Part shown: positions 7,872 to 17,608 of the stretch, piece after piece
How the letters are laid out: each line of letters opens with the position of its first letter
Numbering within the stretch: position 1 is the stretch's first letter
Translations under genes and position numbers: made by a program
Notes under the pieces: generated by a model
Told to the model about the DNA's origin: nothing
Database searches by the model: none
What the model saw: the letters and a program-made list of their open reading frames with translations, nothing else
Origin: Gemmataceae bacterium
GTDB lineage: Bacteria; Planctomycetota; Planctomycetia; Gemmatales; Gemmataceae
DNA: 42,613 nt
Reading direction: 5' to 3'
NCBI GenBank assembly: GCA_022614915.1
Contig: JAKEHV010000420.1
Location: 1-42,613 of the forward strand

Positions 7872-10202
7872 TCAAGGGATGTAATTGATCGTGTTGTAAA
7901 TCTCCGCCGCCATTGGCGTGCCGTCTGCTGCGCGTAGGTTCTTCAGGTAAATCCCCATCTGCATCACCGGCCGCAACCCGGGAATGGTCAGCGTCACGGT
8001 CTTGCCGTCCGTGAAAAGCGTCGCGCGCTCGACCGTCACGGGATCGCGGCCCACTTTGCCGGGGTTCTTGATTGAGAAGTCTTTCGAACCGTACTTGTCG
8101 CTCCACCAGACGTAGGTCCATTGTTCGACTTCGACACCGTCAAGCGACGCCTTGTCCACGGGCTGCGTGAAAGTGATATCGATTGCGTCTTTCTTCACGC
8201 GCAGGGCCTTGGGCATATAGACCGGTTTGCCTGTGTAGCGAACGCGTTCGAATGAACCGTCCGACTTGGCGTTCGAACCCCAACCCTTCAAACCACAAAG
8301 GTAAAGCTGGCCATCAACCGGGTGAAAACGGGCCCGCATGATGCCCGATGCGAACTCCAGCGGGAAGCCGGTGACGCCGCCTTGGAAGCGTTCGCCGTCG
8401 CGTTGCGCAAAGACGAGAAACAGCTTGCTATTGCCGTAGGAGGTGTGCAAGAGATCTTTTTCGAACGGTCCCCATTTCTTGGACGTGACCCAGACCTGGC
8501 CGCCGGAGGAATTGTCTTCCTTGTGCGGTATCCAGCACAACGGCAGCACCGGCTCGGGATAGGGCTTGGTCAGTCCCCAGGGATAGCCGTACCAGCCGCC
8601 TGGGCGCACGAAGTCGATTTTCGACGTGGGCACGTTGTTGCCCTGGTTGTCGGCGATGGTGACGGTGTCATCGGGGCCGACGCTCATGCCGTTGGGTTCG
8701 CGGAAGCCGGTGCAGATGAGTTCCGCTTTGCTGCCGTCCTTGGCGACTTTGATAACGCCGCCGTGCATGGGCGTGCCTTCCATGACGCGATGGCTGCCGC
8801 GCGCGTAGTAGAAGTTGCCGGCACGGTCGGTGTGCAGTTCCATAGCGAAACTATGGAACGACGGCGCAGTCGGCCCGTCGTTGTTGAAGTTCTCGTAGAA
8901 GTCTGCCTCGCCGTCGCCGTTAAGGTCGTGCAAGCGCGTGATCTGATCGCGGCCAAGCACATAGATGACGTCATCGACGATCTTGAGGCCGAGCGGTTCG
9001 TAAAGTCCTGTCGCGAAACGTCGCCAGGTGACTTTTTCCAAGGTGGCGTCGAGGCCCGAGATGAGCCAGACGTCACCGTTCCAGGTACAAAGCGCACAGC
9101 GGCCGTCTTTGAAGAAATCGAAGGCGCCGAGGCGCATCCACGAATTCCACGGGTTCTTGTCCGGAAGAGGGATAGAATCGACGACATAGGGTTTGTCGTT
9201 GGGCGCGAGCTTGCCGCGAACGGTAATGGCATCTTTCCAACGCGGCGGCCCACCTTTGCAAAGAGCCGGCAAGTCCTCGATCGCACCGGCTTCGCGCATG
9301 ATTTGCCGAAACTGATTCTCAGACACGTCGCGGGCCATGAAGATTTTGAACGCCCTCGGGAATACTCTGGGAGGCACGACAAGCGACAGCCGATTGCCCG
9401 ACAGTTGCCAGCTGGAGCGTACGCCGACGACGCCGACGCGCAACGTCGCGTCGGGCCGCTTCAGCGCAATCGTCGGCGCGCCCGCGGGCGCTTGCTCCTC
9501 GATACTGGTCGCGCCGGGCAGATCACAAAGGAACAGTTGTCTTTCCTCCGGCAATGAATCGATCCACACCGTGCGACAAAAGACTTGGCTTTTGTCCCGA
9601 ACCAGCATGCTCGGCAATTCCAGAACTTTCGACTTGCCAACTGTATAAGAGAGAATCGTCTTCCAGCCGTAAAGATAAAGCCCCTTATAATGGACCACTT
9701 CCTTCTGTAAGGCGCCGAAGCCAGATCGGCGTGGGTCCTTGAAGTCGCCGCTCGCGGACCAGCCGGGGGTTTGCGCATTCTGAATAAAGACCGGCAGGCG
9801 GAGGTGAGCCAGAGTTTCGCCCTTGTAGCCGTTGAGGTTCGTACCCCGGATGTTCACGAACCCGCCGCCCCAGACGGCCGCGAACGCGCACATTTCCGTG
9901 TCAAACGCGGCGCAGGATTTGCTCCCAAGATGTACATTTACCGAACGGAGAATGATCGTTTCCGGCTGTCCTTTGCGCAGGCCATAATCAAGCATTGCTT
10001 TGGCTTTTTTGCCCTCGCCGACAACGGTGCGGTCGGCGCTGATGAGGCTGTATGAAAGAAACGGGCCGTAGTTCATCTTTTCGCCTTGGCCCGTCAGGTG
10101 CGGATCGAATTCGAACGAGTCGCGCGGCACCTCGATTTGCGCAAATGTAGGAGAAGCGATTCCTAACAAGACGGCAAGGCAAGCGATTCGTTGGGAGTGC
10201 AT
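7872..10202 (-). CDS. Secreted beta-propeller protein (DUF6797-like, PQQ/glucose-dehydrogenase-type propeller)
   Basis: 776 residues with a signal peptide (MHSQRIACLAVLLGIASPTFA). The ATG at 10202 is preferred over a TTG three codons upstream. The N-terminal part (FDPHLTGQGEKMNYGPFLSYS) resembles large secreted planctomycete/verrucomicrobial proteins of the DUF6797 kind. From about residue 350 the chain reads as a soluble PQQ-sugar-dehydrogenase-like propeller: LCTWNGDVWLISGLD, EPLGLKIVDDVIYVLGRDQ, HDLNGDGEADFYENFNNDG (an EF-hand-like calcium loop) and FREPNGMSVGPDD. No heme-binding CXXCH is present, so it lacks the cytochrome domain often fused in this class. It is convergent with the aminotransferase and divergent from the kinase gene, only 35 bases away. 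Substrate unknown. Confidence 0.72.
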   Translation of the reverse strand: MHSQRIACLAVLLGIASPTFAQIEVPRDSFEFDPHLTGQGEKMNYGPFLSYSLISADRTVVGEGKKAKAMLDYGLRKGQPETIILRSVNVHLGSKSCAAFDTEMCAFAAVWGGGFVNIRGTNLNGYKGETLAHLRLPVFIQNAQTPGWSASGDFKDPRRSGFGALQKEVVHYKGLYLYGWKTILSYTVGKSKVLELPSMLVRDKSQVFCRTVWIDSLPEERQLFLCDLPGATSIEEQAPAGAPTIALKRPDATLRVGVVGVRSSWQLSGNRLSLVVPPRVFPRAFKIFMARDVSENQFRQIMREAGAIEDLPALCKGGPPRWKDAITVRGKLAPNDKPYVVDSIPLPDKNPWNSWMRLGAFDFFKDGRCALCTWNGDVWLISGLDATLEKVTWRRFATGLYEPLGLKIVDDVIYVLGRDQITRLHDLNGDGEADFYENFNNDGPTAPSFHSFAMELHTDRAGNFYYARGSHRVMEGTPMHGGVIKVAKDGSKAELICTGFREPNGMSVGPDDTVTIADNQGNNVPTSKIDFVRPGGWYGYPWGLTKPYPEPVLPLCWIPHKEDNSSGGQVWVTSKKWGPFEKDLLHTSYGNSKLFLVFAQRDGERFQGGVTGFPLEFASGIMRARFHPVDGQLYLCGLKGWGSNAKSDGSFERVRYTGKPVYMPKALRVKKDAIDITFTQPVDKASLDGVEVEQWTYVWWSDKYGSKDFSIKNPGKVGRDPVTVERATLFTDGKTVTLTIPGLRPVMQMGIYLKNLRAADGTPMAAEIYNTINYIP

Positions 10203-10237
10203 AGAATCCAAATTACCCGTGCCGCGTGCCGCTGACT

Positions 10238-11821
10238 ATGGACGTGTCAAGAATCTTAAATGACTTATCGCAACCTGAGGCCTATCCCATTCCGGTGGAT
10301 GCGGTCGAGGTGCACCAAACTCACATCTCGATGGTGTTTCTCGCGGGCCCGTTCGCCTACAAGGTGAAAAAGCCCGTGCAGCTTGGCTTCCTCGATTTCA
10401 GCTCTCTAGAAAAACGCCGCCATTTTTGCGAAGAGGAAGTGCGCCTCAACCGTCGTCTCGCCGCGGATGTCTATCTCGGCGTGGCGCCGATCGTCGCAGC
10501 GCCCGGCGGCCTACGCGTGGAGGCGGACGGCGAAGCGGTCGAATGGGCGGTCAAAATGCGCCGGCTGCCGGCCGCGGCCACGCTCGAACAGCGTCTCGTG
10601 CGCGGCGAATTGGACGCCGCTGTCGTCTCGCGCTTTGGCCGGCGCGTCGCGGATTTCCATCGTACCGCCGAACGCAACGCTCGCACCGCCGCGCTGGGGC
10701 GTTTCGAGAATGTCGCCCGCAACGCCAGCGACAATTTCACGCAAGCCGCCCCACATATCGGCAAAACGTTGAGCCAGCCCGTTTTCGATCGCTTAAGTCA
10801 ACTCACCGAGGGGACATTGTCTCGGTTGCATTCATTGATCGACAGCCGGGCCCAGCGTGGCGTCCCGTGCGACACCCACGGCGACCTGCACCTGGATCAC
10901 GTCTATCTCTTTGCCGATCAGCCCAAGCCCAATGATCTCGTCATCATCGATTGCATTGAGTTCAACGACCAATTGCGGTTCTCCGACCCGGTCGCGGACA
11001 TGGCCTTTGCGTTCATGGATTTCCGCTTGCATCGCCGGCCCGATTTGGCGCGGGTGTTTGCCGACACTTATTTCGAAGTGAGCGGCGACTCCGAGGGCCG
11101 TGCTCTCTTGCCGTTCTATTCGTCGTACCGTGCGGCCGTGCGCGGCAAGGTCGAAGGCCTCAAATACGCGGAGAAAGAAGTCTCAACAGAGGAACACGCC
11201 GAAGCGCTACAGAAAGCGCGCGCTCATTGGCTGTTGTCCCTTGCGGAATTGGAAGAGCCGCGCCTTCGCCCGGCGTTGGTCCTCATCGGCGGACTGCCGG
11301 GCACAGGCAAATCGACGCTCGCGAAGCAACTCGCCGAAGAAGCCGGCTTCACTTGGATTCGCACGGACGTGGTGCGCAAGGAACTGGCGGGCATCGCGCC
11401 GGAGTCGCCGACACCCGGCCAAGAGCGCGCACTCCTCTACTCGACGGAGTGGACAGTGAAGACATACCAGGAAACGCTAAGGCGGGCCGAGGCCGCGCTG
11501 TTCGATGGCGAGCGTGTGCTCGTGGACGGCAGCTTTCACGAAAACGCCAAGCGCCGGCGGTTTTTCGAAGCCGCGCGGCGCTTGGCCGTGCCTTTCGTCT
11601 TCTTCCAATGCCAGGCCGATCCCGCCGTGGTGCGCGAACGCCTGGCCCAGCGCCGCGGCGACGTTTCCGACGCGGACTGGAGCGTCTATGTCGAAATGTC
11701 CGAGCGCTGGCAAGAGCCGGACCGGGACTTGCAGCCGGCCTATGTCCCTCTCGTTTCAAGTGCGGATACTTCGCCCATCGCCGAAGCTCTAGAGCGGCTG
11801 AGAAATCTAGAACTTCATTAG
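10238..11821 (+). CDS. Aminoglycoside-phosphotransferase-like and P-loop kinase fusion protein
   Basis: About 527 residues from ATG 10238; a GTG at 10226 is an alternative start. The N-terminal half is a phosphotransferase-like kinase domain: FAYKVKKPVQLGF, CDTHGDLHLDHVY (catalytic loop with HGDLH) and IIDCIEFNDQLRFSDPVADMAF (metal-binding segment). The C-terminal half is a P-loop NTPase, with Walker A GLPGTGKST near residues 350-358 and IRTDVVRKEL after it, as in zeta-toxin/AAA kinases of small molecules. This two-domain arrangement is a known bacterial family of unassigned substrate. It is divergent from the propeller gene with a 35-bp gap, so at least one promoter must overlap coding sequence. 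Confidence 0.85.
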   Translation: MDVSRILNDLSQPEAYPIPVDAVEVHQTHISMVFLAGPFAYKVKKPVQLGFLDFSSLEKRRHFCEEEVRLNRRLAADVYLGVAPIVAAPGGLRVEADGEAVEWAVKMRRLPAAATLEQRLVRGELDAAVVSRFGRRVADFHRTAERNARTAALGRFENVARNASDNFTQAAPHIGKTLSQPVFDRLSQLTEGTLSRLHSLIDSRAQRGVPCDTHGDLHLDHVYLFADQPKPNDLVIIDCIEFNDQLRFSDPVADMAFAFMDFRLHRRPDLARVFADTYFEVSGDSEGRALLPFYSSYRAAVRGKVEGLKYAEKEVSTEEHAEALQKARAHWLLSLAELEEPRLRPALVLIGGLPGTGKSTLAKQLAEEAGFTWIRTDVVRKELAGIAPESPTPGQERALLYSTEWTVKTYQETLRRAEAALFDGERVLVDGSFHENAKRRRFFEAARRLAVPFVFFQCQADPAVVRERLAQRRGDVSDADWSVYVEMSERWQEPDRDLQPAYVPLVSSADTSPIAEALERLRNLELH

Positions 11822-11877
11822 CGCTGCTTTTGAGCCAAGGCGCCGAGAATTGCATTTCAGTGGGTTAATAAACGGTT

Positions 11878-14145
11878 TTAGGGCTTGGGTTGCTCCCCTT
11901 CAACAACATCCGCGCCGTGCGCCTTTTCCATGGCTTCGTCCGTGCTGGTCGGATCAACTTCCCGACAGCTCGCGGCGAGCCGTTCACCCAGTTCGCGCAT
12001 CTCTTGTTGCCAGATTTCCGGAGTAGTGTCTTTGGGACAAGCCTGGGCAAACTCGCCGCACAATAGAATAAGCCGCAACAGATGCCGGAAGATGATGCCC
12101 TCTTGCTTCACCAGGTCGCGCGATTGCACGTATTTGTTGAAGTTGCCGCCGAAGCGCAATAGCTCGCCGGCGGCCCAGACCGACTGAGTGTGCACGTCGT
12201 CCACTTCCGGAAAATGCGCGTCGAACAAGAGCCGCAGCTTCTCGGCGAGCGTTGGCGGGTGTTCTTCTTCCGCCCAAGGTTCGTCGTCTTCTTCCTCCTC
12301 CGCACCGGGTTCCGGTTGCGGTTTCGCGATCATGAGGCCGCGCCGAATCAGCTCTTCATCCAAACGCGTGCGGGCAAGGTTGCCCGGCGGCAACTGATCT
12401 GAAAACGGCACGCGCACATAGCGCAAGAGCGGCCTGGGCATCTCAAGCACGCTTTCTAAAGCCTGAACGCGCTCTTCCGGATCGGCGACGCCCAAATGAT
12501 CGAGCAAGAACGCCCCGTACAAAGGGTGAATGCCACGGAATACGAGCAGTTTCCCAAGCTCAGGCGTCGGCGTGGCCAGAACAGGTGAATACGTAGCAGA
12601 CGTCTCCGGCTGCGGTGGCTCCGGTTGCGGCTCCGGGCTCAGCATGACGAAGCCGCCTTTGGCCAGCGTCAGCAACATGCGGTCGAGGGCGGTTTCCTGT
12701 GCCCGGATGCGGGCCTCGTCGAGCAAGCGCTTGCGAATGACGCTGCGCACTTTGCCGACTTCCGGCGAGATTTGCAAAAGATACGCCAAGAGACGCCAAG
12801 GGAATGGGCCTTTGCTGTAGAGCTTCCCGGGCGGCGCGCCTTGCAACTGCTTGAACTGGCCTTCCGACCAATACATACGGCCCTCGCTGCGGGTCGGTTT
12901 CTTGCGCTTCAGTTCTTTTTTGTGTTTGAGCAGGCCCGGATCGCGCGTGTTTTCCGGAATAGAATCATATTTTTCTCGCCAGCGCAGGATGCGGACGTCG
13001 TCTTCGTGAGCCAGTGCGTACACGTAGCCGCGCGTGTCGTATTGCGGCCGGCCGGCCCTGCCGAAAATCTGCTGCGCCGTGCTGGCGTCGATCAGCTTCT
13101 CCTTGTTGACTGGGCCTTTCACGAGTGACGAGAGCACCACCGAGCGGGCAGGCAGGTTGATGCCCGCCGCCAACGTTTCTGTGCAGATTACAACCGCCAA
13201 CAGCTTACGTTCGAACAATTCCTCTACAACCCGGCGATACTTCGGCAACAGGCCGGCATGGTGCACGCCCACGCCGCGATGCAAAAGCTGTTTCATTTTC
13301 GGCGCCACGCCCTGCGACCAATCCAGCTTGTTGATTTCGGCGTGCAAACGCGATTTTTGCCCCTCGCCTAAGAGCGGCAAGCCCTTGAGCGCCTCGGCGA
13401 CGCTCCAGCAGGCGTCACGATTGAAGCAGAACACCAAGGCGGGCGTCGTCCTTGTTTGCTCGTCGCCTTTGGCCATCAAGACGAGATGTTCGGTCAAAAA
13501 CTGGTCCGGCACCCAGACATAGGTCAGCGGCACTTTGCGGTCCTTGCTTTCAACCAGTTGCAGCTTGCGGCCATGGCAGCGGTCGAGCCAATTGAGGAAC
13601 TCCGCGGAATTGCCGACCGTCGCCGATAAGAGCAGCAAACGGGCTCGGGGCGGCAACATGGCGAGAGACAATTCCCAAACGACGCCGCGCTCGGGATCGG
13701 CGAAGCTATGGAATTCATCCATCACGACCGCGGAGACATTGGTGAAATCGAAGGCGTCGGGATGCAGCAAGCGATTGAGCAGGATTTCCGCGACGACGAC
13801 CAGAAAACGGGCGTCGGGATTGACGCGGCGATTGCCTGTGACCAGGCCGACGTCCTCGGCACGAAAGCCCCAGCGCACCGCGCAGGCTTGCATCTCCTGG
13901 AGTTTCTGCTCGGTGAGCGCAATGAGCGGGGTCGTGTAGTAGGCGGTCGCGCCGGTGTGCAGCGACTCGAACAGCGCAGCCTGGGCGATCAGCGTCTTGC
14001 CGGTGCCGGTCGGCGCGCACACGAGTACCCCCTGCTCGTGCGTGAACCACGCCAACAAGGCGTCTTCCTGCATCGGATACGGCGTGTAGGGGAGTCGTTC
14101 GAGATAGCGATCGGCCAATTCGCTGCGGCTGGATACAACAGACAT
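11878..14145 (-). CDS. Ski2-like DEAD/DEAH-box helicase
   Basis: 755 residues, superfamily 2 helicase. The start at 14145 (MSVVSSRSELADRYL) is preferred over an ATG seven codons upstream. The order is a Q-motif-like YTPYPMQEDAL, Walker A APTGTGKT (residues 44-51), motif II MDEFHSF, motif III LLSATVG, then HHAGLLPKYR, TETLAAGINLPAR and motif VI QQIFGRAGRPQYD. These match the Ski2/Mtr4/Hel308 group. The C-terminal part has a helical region and an acidic stretch (GAEEEEDDEPWAEEE). Probable role: ATP-driven unwinding of RNA or DNA; substrate undetermined. It is divergent from the oxidoreductase gene with 58 bases between starts, and its end faces the kinase fusion. Confidence 0.87.
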   Translation of the reverse strand: MSVVSSRSELADRYLERLPYTPYPMQEDALLAWFTHEQGVLVCAPTGTGKTLIAQAALFESLHTGATAYYTTPLIALTEQKLQEMQACAVRWGFRAEDVGLVTGNRRVNPDARFLVVVAEILLNRLLHPDAFDFTNVSAVVMDEFHSFADPERGVVWELSLAMLPPRARLLLLSATVGNSAEFLNWLDRCHGRKLQLVESKDRKVPLTYVWVPDQFLTEHLVLMAKGDEQTRTTPALVFCFNRDACWSVAEALKGLPLLGEGQKSRLHAEINKLDWSQGVAPKMKQLLHRGVGVHHAGLLPKYRRVVEELFERKLLAVVICTETLAAGINLPARSVVLSSLVKGPVNKEKLIDASTAQQIFGRAGRPQYDTRGYVYALAHEDDVRILRWREKYDSIPENTRDPGLLKHKKELKRKKPTRSEGRMYWSEGQFKQLQGAPPGKLYSKGPFPWRLLAYLLQISPEVGKVRSVIRKRLLDEARIRAQETALDRMLLTLAKGGFVMLSPEPQPEPPQPETSATYSPVLATPTPELGKLLVFRGIHPLYGAFLLDHLGVADPEERVQALESVLEMPRPLLRYVRVPFSDQLPPGNLARTRLDEELIRRGLMIAKPQPEPGAEEEEDDEPWAEEEHPPTLAEKLRLLFDAHFPEVDDVHTQSVWAAGELLRFGGNFNKYVQSRDLVKQEGIIFRHLLRLILLCGEFAQACPKDTTPEIWQQEMRELGERLAASCREVDPTSTDEAMEKAHGADVVEGEQPKP

Positions 14146-14203
14146 GACGCCATTGTATTGTTTCATCCACGCCGCAATCCTCCTCCGACTTTCGAGGTGT
14201 CAC

Positions 14204-15505
14204 ATGAGCGTTCGCCAAGGTGCAATCGGTCGCCGTCAATTCCTCAAAACGGCAGTCGCCGCAGCCGCGCCCCTGATCATTCCCGCCGCCGCGCTGGGCG
14301 CACAGGGCCGGCCCGCGGCCAGCGAGCGCATCACGCTCGGCTTCATCGGCATGGGCACGATGGGGCGCGGACTCTTAAGCGCCTTCATCGGCCAGATGGA
14401 CGTGCAGGTGCTCGCCGTTTGCGATGTGGACACGACCCGTCGCGAAAGCGCGCGCAAAACCGTCGAAGAACGCTACGCCGAGCAGATGAAATCCGGCCAG
14501 TATCGCGGTTGCTCCGCGTACAACGATTTCCGCGAAGTGCTCAACCGCAAGGACATTAGCGCCGTCGTGATCGCCACACCGGACCATTGGCATGCGATCC
14601 CAGTTATGGAAGCGTGTCAGGCGCAAAAGGACATCTATTGCGAGAAACCGCTGTCGCTCACGATTCATGAAGCCAAGCTGATGATTGACATGGTTCGCAA
14701 GCACAAGCGCGTATTTCAAACCGGCAGCCAGCAGCGCTCGAGCAACGAATTTCGGTTGGCGTGTGAGCTGGTGCGCAGCGGACGGATCGGCAAAGTGCGG
14801 ACGGTGAACGTGAATGTGGGCGGAACGAGCCGGCCGTGCGACCTGGGCGAGGAGAAGCTGGAGGCCGGCCTCGATTGGGAACGCTGGCTGGGCCCGGCGC
14901 CGCGGCGGGCGTATCATTCGATCCTGAGTCCGCGCGGCGTGCACAAGCACTTCCCCGCGTGGCGCGACTTCCGTGAGTATTCCGGCGGGCAAATGACCGA
15001 CATGGGCGCCCATCACTTCGACATCGCGCAGTGGGGCCTCGATATGGATGCTTCCGGTCCCATCGAAATCGTTCCGCCCAAGGATCCCAAAGCGGCCAGC
15101 GGCGTCCGGTTTGTTTATGCCAACGGCGTCGAAGTCGTCCACGGTCCCGGCGGCGGCATTCAGTTCATCGGCTCGAACGGGGAGATCACGGTCAACCGCG
15201 GCGTCTTGCGCAGCAAGCCCGAGAGCATCATCAAAGAACCGATCGGCGAGAAGGACGTGCGGCTGCCGCGCTCGCCGGGCCAGCAGCGCGATTTCCTCGA
15301 TTGCATCCGCACGCGGCGCAACCCGATTTGCGACGTGGAAATCGGCGCCCGCTCGGTCACCGTGTGCCATCTGGGCAACCTGGCGTATTGGCACCAGCGC
15401 CGTTTGCGCTGGGACCCGCGCACTTGGCGTTTCGTCGGCGACGACGGCGACAACCGCTGGCTCGACCGCGAGCGGCGCGATCCATGGCAATTGCCGAAGG
15501 TGTAA
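14204..15505 (+). CDS. Tat-exported Gfo/Idh/MocA family oxidoreductase
   Basis: 433 residues. The start at ATG 14204 has GAGGTG upstream and begins a twin-arginine signal (GRRQFLKTAVAAAAPLIIPAA). The Rossmann segment ITLGFIGMGTMGRGLL binds NAD(P), followed by VLAVCDVD and VVIATPDHWHAIPVMEA, and the family motif CEKPLSLTIHEAKLM with the conserved EKP lysine. The C-terminal domain contains TDMGAHHFDIAQWGL with the conserved metal- or substrate-near histidines. Exported members are very common in planctomycetes and act on sugars or inositols, probably as oxidoreductases or redox-neutral glycoside-modifying enzymes. Exact substrate unknown. A long palindrome follows the stop codon. Confidence 0.9.
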   Translation: MSVRQGAIGRRQFLKTAVAAAAPLIIPAAALGAQGRPAASERITLGFIGMGTMGRGLLSAFIGQMDVQVLAVCDVDTTRRESARKTVEERYAEQMKSGQYRGCSAYNDFREVLNRKDISAVVIATPDHWHAIPVMEACQAQKDIYCEKPLSLTIHEAKLMIDMVRKHKRVFQTGSQQRSSNEFRLACELVRSGRIGKVRTVNVNVGGTSRPCDLGEEKLEAGLDWERWLGPAPRRAYHSILSPRGVHKHFPAWRDFREYSGGQMTDMGAHHFDIAQWGLDMDASGPIEIVPPKDPKAASGVRFVYANGVEVVHGPGGGIQFIGSNGEITVNRGVLRSKPESIIKEPIGEKDVRLPRSPGQQRDFLDCIRTRRNPICDVEIGARSVTVCHLGNLAYWHQRRLRWDPRTWRFVGDDGDNRWLDRERRDPWQLPKV

Positions 15506-15513
15506 CGCGATGG

Positions 15514-15592
15514 GCCACGGATGAACACGGATCAAACACGGATGATGTCAGAGTGTGACTATTTCCGTGTTTCGTCCGTGTTCATCCGTGGC
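15514..15592. repeat. Long inverted repeat of CACGGA-rich sequence
   Basis: GCCACGGATGAACACGGA (15514-15531) is matched perfectly by its reverse complement at the right end. After a 2-base mismatch there is a further 9-base match (AAACACGGA), leaving a loop of about 21 bases. It lies 9 bases beyond the oxidoreductase stop. A partial relative (GGATGAGCACGGAT) occurs at 20323-20336 before pdeM. No T-tract follows, so it is listed as a dispersed repeat, although it could attenuate transcription. Confidence 0.75.
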
Positions 15593-15677
15593 TCACCGAA
15601 TTCGCATTCAAAAGGAGCTCGCGGCTCGGTAACATAGGAGCGTAGCGCAGAATTCCCGAACTCGTGGTTGCCGACCT

Positions 15678-17594
15678 GTGACCGCAACGACCGAAACCGC
15701 CGCTCCCTTGCTTCGCACCCTCGCCCCCGCGCTGCGTGAATTGCAGCAGCGGCTGTGGGAATGGCTTCGCAACAAGCGCCATTACCCGCTGTCCATACTT
15801 CAAAAGGCGACACTTGAAGGATTGGCCGGCGACTTGTTGCGTCAATCCGAGGCCCTGCAACTGGAGCAGCCGCTCTTGGTCATCGTGCTCATGGGCGGCA
15901 CGGGCGTAGGCAAATCGACGTTGCTCAACGCGCTGGCCGGCGGCGCCATTGCCCTGGCCTCGTTTCAGCGGCCCACGACGCGCGATCCGGTCGTCTACTA
16001 CCACGAGTCGATCCAGCCGCATCGCCTCGATCCAGCTTTACAGCAGTGCCGGCTGGCTGCCCACGACCGCCTTGCCCTTGAGCACAAAATCATCGTCGAT
16101 ACGCCGGACCTGGACAGCAACGACCTTTCCAATCGCGAGAAACTTCATCGCCTGTTGCCGGTCGCCGACGTGGTGCTCTATGTCGGCTCGCAGGAAAAGT
16201 ACCACGACAGGCTTGGCTGGGACTTGTTTCTCGAGCAGCGCAAACGCCGGGCTTTCGCATTCGTGCTCAATAAATGGGATCGCTGTCAGGCGCCAACCCA
16301 AGGCGGCGCGCGACCTGACGAGGACTTGCTGAAGGACCTGACCCAGGAAGGATTTCAGAACCCCCTGCTCTTCCGCACGTGCGCCCAACATTGGGTGGAT
16401 CATCCCTGGCAGTCCAGCAATGGCGAACTCGTAGCAAGCACAGTTGACCGCGTTTCTTCACCTATTTCGGAGCGAGCAGTGCTGCCGCCGGTTGAAGGCG
16501 AACAGTTTCTTGAACTAGTCCACTGGCTGGAAATGGGACTGACGCGCCTGGAAATCGAAGCGATCAAAGCGCGCGGCGTGAGCCAATTGCTGCGGCAACT
16601 TCAGGACGCGATGGCCGTCGCCTGTCCGCCGGAACTTTCACAGGCCGCGGCCAAGGTGCGAGCCGCCTGGCACAAGATTCTGGAAGAGGAGGCCCGCACC
16701 AATGTCGCGGTGCTGCTCAACACCCTCGAGCCCTATCAGAAAGAAATCGAGCATCACTTCGCGCTCGAACGGCAAAGCAAGTTCCGCAACGTGATGGGCA
16801 CCTACTTGCATTGGTTCAACCGGCTGAAGTACGCGGGCAGCTCGTTACGCGACCGCATTCCGTTTTTCCCCAAACTCGGCAACAGCGTCAATGCGCCCAA
16901 GCAATGGGACCTGGGCGCGTTCACGCAGGAGTGCAGTAAAGCCGCCTCGGAACAACATCTGGATTCACGCGTCAAAGCGCTCGCCAATCGCCTGCTGTTG
17001 GAGGGAGACGCGCAGGGTTTTCCGCTGGGGTTGCTACAAGAAGCGGCAGAGACGGCGGGCAAGCTCGACTGGCGTCGCCGGCACGCCGACGCCATGGTGG
17101 AGATCCTGAGCCGCGTCGAACACAGCTGGTCGAAGCCGTCGGGTTGGCGCTGGCTCGTCCAGTCCGCGATTATTCTCATGGCGGATTGGGTGCCGATGTT
17201 AGCTGCCGGCGCGATGGGCCTTGTCCTCTTGTGGGGATACACCATGGGGGGTCGCACTTTCGGATGGGGCGATTTGTTGTTGCCGATCGTCGTGATGATC
17301 ATGGTGGTCGTCGTGCTACACGTATTGATTTCCATCTTCTTGCCGTTGCGCTGGCAAGCGATTCGGGCTGAGTTCGACAATCAACTCAAGGGCCGGTTGC
17401 TCGCGGACTTGTCCGCAGAATTCGCCGGACTTCCGGAGGAGGTCGCCCAGAGTCTCAGAAGCGAACGGCGCGTTGTCGAGAAGTTCCTCGAGGATGTGCG
17501 CGAAGTGGCCGGCTGGCTCGAGCAACGCGAACAGGCGGCCAGCATCGCGGGCTTGTATGGAAGTAGCGGAATAGCCACCAAGGTCACGAAGTAA
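15678..17594 (+). CDS. Membrane-tethered GTPase (dynamin/Era-like G domain)
   Basis: 638 residues starting at GTG 15678; no strong Shine-Dalgarno site is visible. The G domain shows G1 GGTGVGKST (residues 73-81), a switch I Thr in QRPTTRDP, G3 VDTPDLDS and G4 NKWD. A long helical region follows. Two to three hydrophobic segments lie at about residues 489-520 (WLVQSAIILMADWVPMLAAG) and 532-560 (LLLPIVVMIMVVVVLHVLI), then a helical tail. The layout suggests a membrane-associated GTPase of the bacterial dynamin/GTPase_Sulf-like type; whether it remodels membrane is unknown. The last codons (ATKVTK) lie in a stretch resembling a dispersed repeat (CACGAAGTAACACGAAG). The Lhr helicase starts 14 bases later, so they are probably co-transcribed. 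Confidence 0.75.
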   Translation: MTATTETAAPLLRTLAPALRELQQRLWEWLRNKRHYPLSILQKATLEGLAGDLLRQSEALQLEQPLLVIVLMGGTGVGKSTLLNALAGGAIALASFQRPTTRDPVVYYHESIQPHRLDPALQQCRLAAHDRLALEHKIIVDTPDLDSNDLSNREKLHRLLPVADVVLYVGSQEKYHDRLGWDLFLEQRKRRAFAFVLNKWDRCQAPTQGGARPDEDLLKDLTQEGFQNPLLFRTCAQHWVDHPWQSSNGELVASTVDRVSSPISERAVLPPVEGEQFLELVHWLEMGLTRLEIEAIKARGVSQLLRQLQDAMAVACPPELSQAAAKVRAAWHKILEEEARTNVAVLLNTLEPYQKEIEHHFALERQSKFRNVMGTYLHWFNRLKYAGSSLRDRIPFFPKLGNSVNAPKQWDLGAFTQECSKAASEQHLDSRVKALANRLLLEGDAQGFPLGLLQEAAETAGKLDWRRRHADAMVEILSRVEHSWSKPSGWRWLVQSAIILMADWVPMLAAGAMGLVLLWGYTMGGRTFGWGDLLLPIVVMIMVVVVLHVLISIFLPLRWQAIRAEFDNQLKGRLLADLSAEFAGLPEEVAQSLRSERRVVEKFLEDVREVAGWLEQREQAASIAGLYGSSGIATKVTK

Positions 17595-17608
17595 CACGAA
17601 GAGCTGTT

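Noticed and set aside
15514-15592. Insertion sequence end
   Set aside because: No transposase frame or target duplication nearby; better described as a dispersed palindromic repeat.
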